A stretch of 64,000 bases of DNA from Plasmodiophora brassicae. Lineage: Eukaryota > Endomyxa > Phytomyxea > Plasmodiophorida > Plasmodiophoridae. The notes beneath the pieces were generated by a model that ran no database searches, was not told where the DNA came from, and was given only the letters and a program-made list of their open reading frames with translations. The position numbers and the translations under genes were made by a program. Shown piece by piece: positions 60,317 to 64,000 of this stretch. Where the stretch lies: positions 372,001-436,000 of the forward strand of contig JASFAU010000008.1 of the NCBI GenBank assembly GCA_039704465.1, given 5' to 3'. Each line of letters opens with the position of its first letter. The first letter of the stretch is position 1.

Positions 60317-60758
60317 ATGTCCTTCGCCGACGTTGACGATGTCGTGCCGGATGTCGCGCCGACCCGACGGACGCTGTACGTCGGTGGCTTGTCGATCGAC
60401 GTGACCGAGGAGATTGTGCGGTCCGCGTTCCAGATATTCGGCGAGCTGGTCGACGTGACGATCCCGCCGCCCGTTGGCGGAATCGTGGAGAAGACGCGGC
60501 GGTTCGCGTTCGTCGAGTTCGAGGACCCCGAGGACGCCCTGTGTGCAAAGGACAACATGAACGATTCCGACCTATACGGCCGGATTATCAATGTTAAATA
60601 TGCATCCGATGAGCGACGAAGACAAGAAGAGAAGCCACGTCCAGGTTCGATCATGTCGTTCGCAATCGATCTCATCAGCACTCTGACGCGTGTCCTCAGT
60701 GTGGGCGCAAACCCCCTGCGATAGCAACCATGATGAACGAATGGACGATGCACAATGA
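60317..60758 (+). CDS. Single-RRM protein related to cyclophilin E (PPIE) N-terminus
   Basis: ATG at 60317. RRM: RTLYVGGLSIDVTEEIVRSA (RNP2), FGELVDVTIPP, then RRFAFVEFEDPEDALCA (RNP1) and NMNDSDLYGRIINVKYA, a near-perfect PPIE-type RRM. A 55-b GT-AG intron (60645-60699) leads to a short second exon ending at 60758, giving about 128 aa; unspliced, the frame would end at 60724. No peptidyl-prolyl isomerase domain follows, so either the cyclophilin part is lost or this is a stand-alone RRM factor, probably nuclear and splicing-related. It shares a compact bidirectional promoter with SAE1. Confidence 0.85.
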
Positions 60759-60853
60759 GAACACGCCGTCATTATTTTCTATACACGCGGGATATCTCAA
60801 TGGTGTCGATCTGAAGATATTCTGCGAAAGATCTATTCGGGACGTTCGTGGAA

Positions 60854-61960
60854 ATGTTCCAGCGCCCATCAACGTCGTCAACCGCCGAGCCTCCGAAGGA
60901 TGCGCCCCCCAACAAGTCTCTTCAGATGGCCCTGTCTCAAATCGCGCAACGCCTGGACGCCTTGCTCGACGACGACAAAGTACAAGCCAGTGGGCGCGAT
61001 GCCTGCCTGCTTCTGAAGGACACGCTCGGCGCCTTTCTTCATAGTGAAACTCGCAAGTCGGTGTCGCCATCGCCGTCTGCTGCCGGACCACAGCCTATCC
61101 GTAAGCTGGCCCTGCCTGCCGATGAGCCTTCATCTACGATGCCACGAAAGTCGCCGTCCCATGAAGCGGTGCCGGAGACGCCTCGTCGATCGCCAGCGCA
61201 CGTGGAGTACAACAACGACGGCGCGTTGGAAAACGCCCCAAAGGTCGACGTCGAACGCGCTGACAACAAGCGTGAGGGCGGCGTTCGGAGGACGGTGATG
61301 GACTCGCTAGTCACGACGACGGACGCGGTCGATCGCACCTTGTCGCTGCTGAAGGACGACGACCTGGCAGAATGGTCGAGTCAGGGCCCGGTAGGTCGTG
61401 GCATGACCAGGGCCGGGTTCAAGATGCTGCTCGTGAACGAGGCCCTACACGACGGATTCGAGGTGTCCAACGACTTCCATTTGAAAGGGCAGCACATCGA
61501 CCTGGTCCTCCGCAAGACAATCAATGGGACACGTGTCCACGTCATCGTCATGGTGAAGTACATTCGTGCAGCGTTTATCAAGAGCGTCGACGGGCATTCG
61601 CTGGAAATGGACCCTAACAAACCGGTTGCATTCGCCAACCGCTACGATGCGCTTAACGACGTCGTCGGCCGCCTGAACAAGCTGGACGCGGCGAACCTAC
61701 CAGCGGTCACATACGTCGCGTCGGGCGCCAAGCCGTTCGAGACGGTCGAATGGCTGATCCAGGACACCGCCGAGCACGAGCTCATCCCGTATATGGAGGA
61801 GATGATCGACGATCTCGACGGGCACCTGTTTGGCGTCGTCATCGTCGGTGCGGCCAGCCGGGTCGTCAAAGGGCCCATATACAGATGGCGCCCGGACCGC
61901 AACCGATTCGCCTACCAGCGCTTCGACAGCAAGCACCCACGGGGCACTGCCGCAGATTAG
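60854..61960 (+). CDS. Unrecognised protein with a possible PD-(D/E)xK-like core (368 aa)
   Basis: ATG at 60854. N-terminal third helical and then Ser/Pro-rich low complexity (SPSPSAAGPQPIRK, PRKSPSHEAVPETPRRSP). The C-terminal 200 residues look globular: FKMLLVNEALHDGFEVSNDF, then HLKGQHIDLVLRKTINGTRV, HVIVMVKYIRAAFIKSVDG, PVAFANRYDALNDVVGRL, and VAFVASG-like AVTYVASGAKPFETVEWL. The series buried helix, D-L-V-L, strand, then V-M-V-K-Y has the look of a restriction-like D...xK core, but this is only a pattern. No signal peptide, no TM. Real coding by codon regularity over 1.1 kb. Confidence 0.7.
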   Translation: MFQRPSTSSTAEPPKDAPPNKSLQMALSQIAQRLDALLDDDKVQASGRDACLLLKDTLGAFLHSETRKSVSPSPSAAGPQPIRKLALPADEPSSTMPRKSPSHEAVPETPRRSPAHVEYNNDGALENAPKVDVERADNKREGGVRRTVMDSLVTTTDAVDRTLSLLKDDDLAEWSSQGPVGRGMTRAGFKMLLVNEALHDGFEVSNDFHLKGQHIDLVLRKTINGTRVHVIVMVKYIRAAFIKSVDGHSLEMDPNKPVAFANRYDALNDVVGRLNKLDAANLPAVTYVASGAKPFETVEWLIQDTAEHELIPYMEEMIDDLDGHLFGVVIVGAASRVVKGPIYRWRPDRNRFAYQRFDSKHPRGTAAD

Positions 61961-62263
61961 CAGGGCGCCGACCCTGTGCGCCTCGTGCCGTTCGTGAATA
62001 CAGCAACCAGAGCGTGCGCTGTCCCGCAGACAACAGGGCCCGCCCAACGCTTCTCGTGTTCCCGTCCGGCGAACGCTGTCCGGGCAGCTGCTGCGTACCG
62101 CGAGCTGCAAATCAGCATGCCGCGACGATCTGTACAGTGTGGCAGGGAATGGCCGCCGTTGCGCAATTACGCACGAAATAGTGGGCGTCGTGACTCGTGA
62201 CGTTCGGCGGCATTCTCGCCACAGTAGCGACAGCGGTGGTGGGCAGACTCCGTGGCGCGCGGA
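61961..62263. other. Intergenic region before LSM12
   Basis: About 300 b, no conserved ORF or repeat-unit sequence seen. Confidence 0.4.
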
Positions 62264-63036
62264 ATGAAGGAGGAGGGGCAGCATCGGGCGACGTCGCCGA
62301 CATCGTTCCCGGCGCTGTCCCGAGCGCAGACGGGCGTGCCGCAGGCGACGCCCGATCGTCCTGATTCGCGTCGGGCGGCCAGTGCGCCGATGGGGTCGTC
62401 CGGCCCGTTCGACAATCTCGAGCGGCACTGCGGCAAGCCCGTCGAGATCACGCGATCGAACCCAGCCAGGTCGAAGATCACGGGAAGGGTCCTGTTTGCG
62501 GACACGACCAATGGTACAATGGCGTTTCGGGCATGCTCTGCGGTCAGCTGACGCCGCCCAGGCATGATTGGGGTCGTCGAGGACGAGACTCTCCAGCTCC
62601 ACATCTACCATGTACATTCCCTTCTGCAGATCGACGTCATTGACGATAACCCGACAGACTGGACGCCTAGTGAATGCGCCGGTACGATCTCGGTCGATTC
62701 GGGTCTGGAGTGCCCAGGTCTGACAACGCTCGAGCAGGTCTCGGTCTGGTGTCCGACCCGGCTGCCCTGAAATCTCGCCAGGTAGCGGCGCTGGCCGCAA
62801 GGCAAGACGAAGCCTTGAAGAATGGCCCGCCAGGCACCTCCGCCGCTGTCCAGGCCCTGTTCGACACAATATCAAAGACAATGTCGTGCCGTTGGAAGGG
62901 AAACACGATCGTTGTCCACGACGTTTCGATTGAGAAGCCTTACCGGCAAGGCAACTGCAAAGGAGCCAACCAAACGTCATTGCTGCGCGTCCAGAAGATC
63001 GTTCGTGCCGTGCTGCGAGTCGCCTCCGAGTCCTGA
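62264..63036 (+). CDS. LSM12: LSM12-like protein (Lsm plus AD domain)
   Basis: Three exons, 62264-62542, 62597-62681 and 62738-63036, give 220 aa. A Ser/Pro-rich N-terminal extension precedes the Lsm-like part (RHCGKPVEITRSN, KITGRVLFADTTNGTMAF, then LHIYHVHSLLQIDVIDD). The anticodon-binding-associated domain follows: QALFDTISKTMSCRWKGNTI, VVHDVSIEKPYRQGNCKGAN, SLLRVQKIVRAVL, which is diagnostic for LSM12. LSM12 binds ataxin-2 and RNA and has been reported as an NAADP-binding protein for two-pore channels in animals. Start is the first ATG in frame. Confidence 0.87.
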
Positions 63037-63221
63037 CCCTGAGCTCTGTAGGTGGGCGCATATTGGCAGAAGGCCGATTTCGACGCCGATGGTCCCGGCG
63101 ACGCCATGGATACCAGTCAATGAAGGTCGACGTTCATTATTCCACAAGCGGTGTCTTTACGAGGTGTCTTCAGGTGCTGTTGACGCCCCATTGTTTTAGA
63201 CAGCGCGGTAGTGTTATCATG

Positions 63222-64000
63222 TTAGGCTGGCTGGGCCGGCGCCTTGTGGTTCGCTGCGACGAGTCGCCGGAACTCGGACAGGTCATCGGCGATTGCAAAG
63301 TTGTTTGATCTGAGCTTACTGATGAAGAAGGTTGCCGGCAGCTTATAGAATAGGTTGTCTCTTAGCCAGACGAGGATCGGGTTGGATACCTGGCCGATGA
63401 TGCTCTGCATGTGGGACGACCTTGCCACGCCTTTGACGAACGCCATCCGTCTCTGCTCATACTGGTAGCGCGCTTCAATGTCTCCGTCGGCATACGACCC
63501 GTACTTGCCGATCCCGGTAGCCAGAATGAACGCATCCTCAATGGCCAGGCACGCTCCTTGGCCCATGTTAGGTGTTATCGGGTGCGCCGCGTCACCAACC
63601 AGGACAGAATGCTGTGACGACCATCGCGTTCCCGGATCGCGGTCGGTGATGCGGTGCGAGTATCGCTGCGAACCAGGTGTCTTATCGTACAGAACGCGTA
63701 AATCGGCAGGCCAGCTCGCAGTGTGGGCGGCAGTGCCTTCATGGGCTACTTGCTTCACCCACCAGTATGCTGACGAACGCGAGCTGCCGTCGTCGATGTA
63801 CCCGACACTGGATCGAAGGCCGGCGCCGTACAAGATCACCATTGTGCTCGGTGGTATTCCTGCCAGCAAGTTCTCAAACGCGTCTCGAAGCCCGGACGAC
63901 GAATTCAAGTCCACGACGCCTCGATAGCACATTTCGCCGACGTACTTGGCGGGCGTAACCGAGTCGATAGTCGCACGTCGGACAGCGGAGCCGGTCCCGT
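63222..64000 (-). CDS. FAD-dependent aromatic-type monooxygenase (3' part)
   Basis: C-terminal about 260 aa of a group A flavoprotein monooxygenase related to salicylate hydroxylase and zeaxanthin epoxidase. The frame is open to the window edge, so the N-terminal Rossmann GxGxxG is outside. Visible: the DG-type segment GSAVRRATIDSV then KYVGEMCYRGVV; the FAD ribityl-binding GD motif SVLVGDAAHPITPNMGQGA, CLAIEDAFILATGI; and the C-terminal helix region YEQRRMAFVKGVARSSHMQS. It inserts one oxygen atom using NAD(P)H; the substrate cannot be told. Stop at 63222-63224. Confidence 0.88.
   Translation of the reverse strand, partial: GTGSAVRRATIDSVTPAKYVGEMCYRGVVDLNSSSGLRDAFENLLAGIPPSTMVILYGAGLRSSVGYIDDGSSRSSAYWWVKQVAHEGTAAHTASWPADLRVLYDKTPGSQRYSHRITDRDPGTRWSSQHSVLVGDAAHPITPNMGQGACLAIEDAFILATGIGKYGSYADGDIEARYQYEQRRMAFVKGVARSSHMQSIIGQVSNPILVWLRDNLFYKLPATFFISKLRSNNFAIADDLSEFRRLVAANHKAPAQPA

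Noticed and set aside
60302..60724. Unspliced RRM ORF with a non-ATG start
   Set aside because: A normal ATG lies five codons in, and a 55-b intron with good borders gives a more natural C-terminus.

Overview
This is nuclear DNA from a GC-rich, intron-dense unicellular eukaryote. Every confidently modelled gene carries short GT-AG introns of roughly 45-70 bases. Spliced exons sum to whole codons where I could resolve them: 1878 b for PEPCK, 1419 b for HRD1, 1083 b for G-alpha, 663 b for LSM12 and 354 b for JTB. An alpha-tubulin acetyltransferase and a TEX9 homologue suggest a lineage with a flagellated stage. An expanded family of secreted, effector-like proteins suggests a parasite. A phytomyxid/rhizarian such as Plasmodiophora would fit, but the sequence alone does not prove that.

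Layout. Two accessory zones flank a core of conserved genes. The left zone (1-12.4 kb) and right zone (37.2-52.7 kb) are built from copies of one composite repeat unit, here called U0 to U5. U0 (1-620, cut by the window edge), U1 (about 1.1-4.55 kb) and U2 (about 8.2-11.8 kb) lie on the minus strand. U3 (37.3-41.4 kb), U4 (42.2-47.9 kb) and U5 (49.5-52.6 kb) lie on the plus strand. A full unit has an ankyrin-like remnant, a 5' flank with a TATAAATA box, one intronless gene for a 620-650 aa secreted protein (called TRSP here, for tandem-repeat secreted protein), a 3' flank with a conserved 15-b motif, an antisense ORF, and an antisense gene for a small membrane or GPI-like protein. The left zone also holds a 654-bp DNA transposon with perfect 12-bp terminal inverted repeats and an 8-bp target duplication. 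Its empty site is preserved in U4. A 2.4-kb block with a C48 (Ulp1/SENP-like) cysteine protease and large palindromes is also present on the left and absent from the right copy.

The core (12.4-36.1 kb) encodes HRD1/synoviolin E3 ligase (-), GTP-dependent PEP carboxykinase (+), a THUMP-domain tRNA methyltransferase (+), alpha-tubulin acetyltransferase (-), a bacterial-type MgtA-like P-type ATPase (-), TAF4 (-), an ankyrin protein (+), TEX9 (+), a full ABCA transporter (+) and a Golgi-type GlcNAc-transferase-like enzyme (-). Beyond U5 (52.7-64 kb) lie a membrane-anchored cyclic-nucleotide phosphodiesterase (-), a JTB-like protein (+), a G-protein alpha subunit (-), SUMO E1 subunit SAE1/AOS1 (-), a cyclophilin-E-type RRM protein (+), an unrecognised 368-aa protein (+), LSM12 (+) and a partial FAD monooxygenase (-).

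Broken copies of HRD1, the phosphodiesterase and PEPCK lie exactly at the borders between accessory and core DNA. They suggest that HRD1 and the phosphodiesterase were once tail-to-tail neighbours and were separated by a rearrangement that duplicated the breakpoint region together with repeat units. I found no tRNA, rRNA, CRISPR array or operon-like organisation. All boundaries come from reading the sequence by eye; splice sites given as coordinates were checked for frame, others are approximate.
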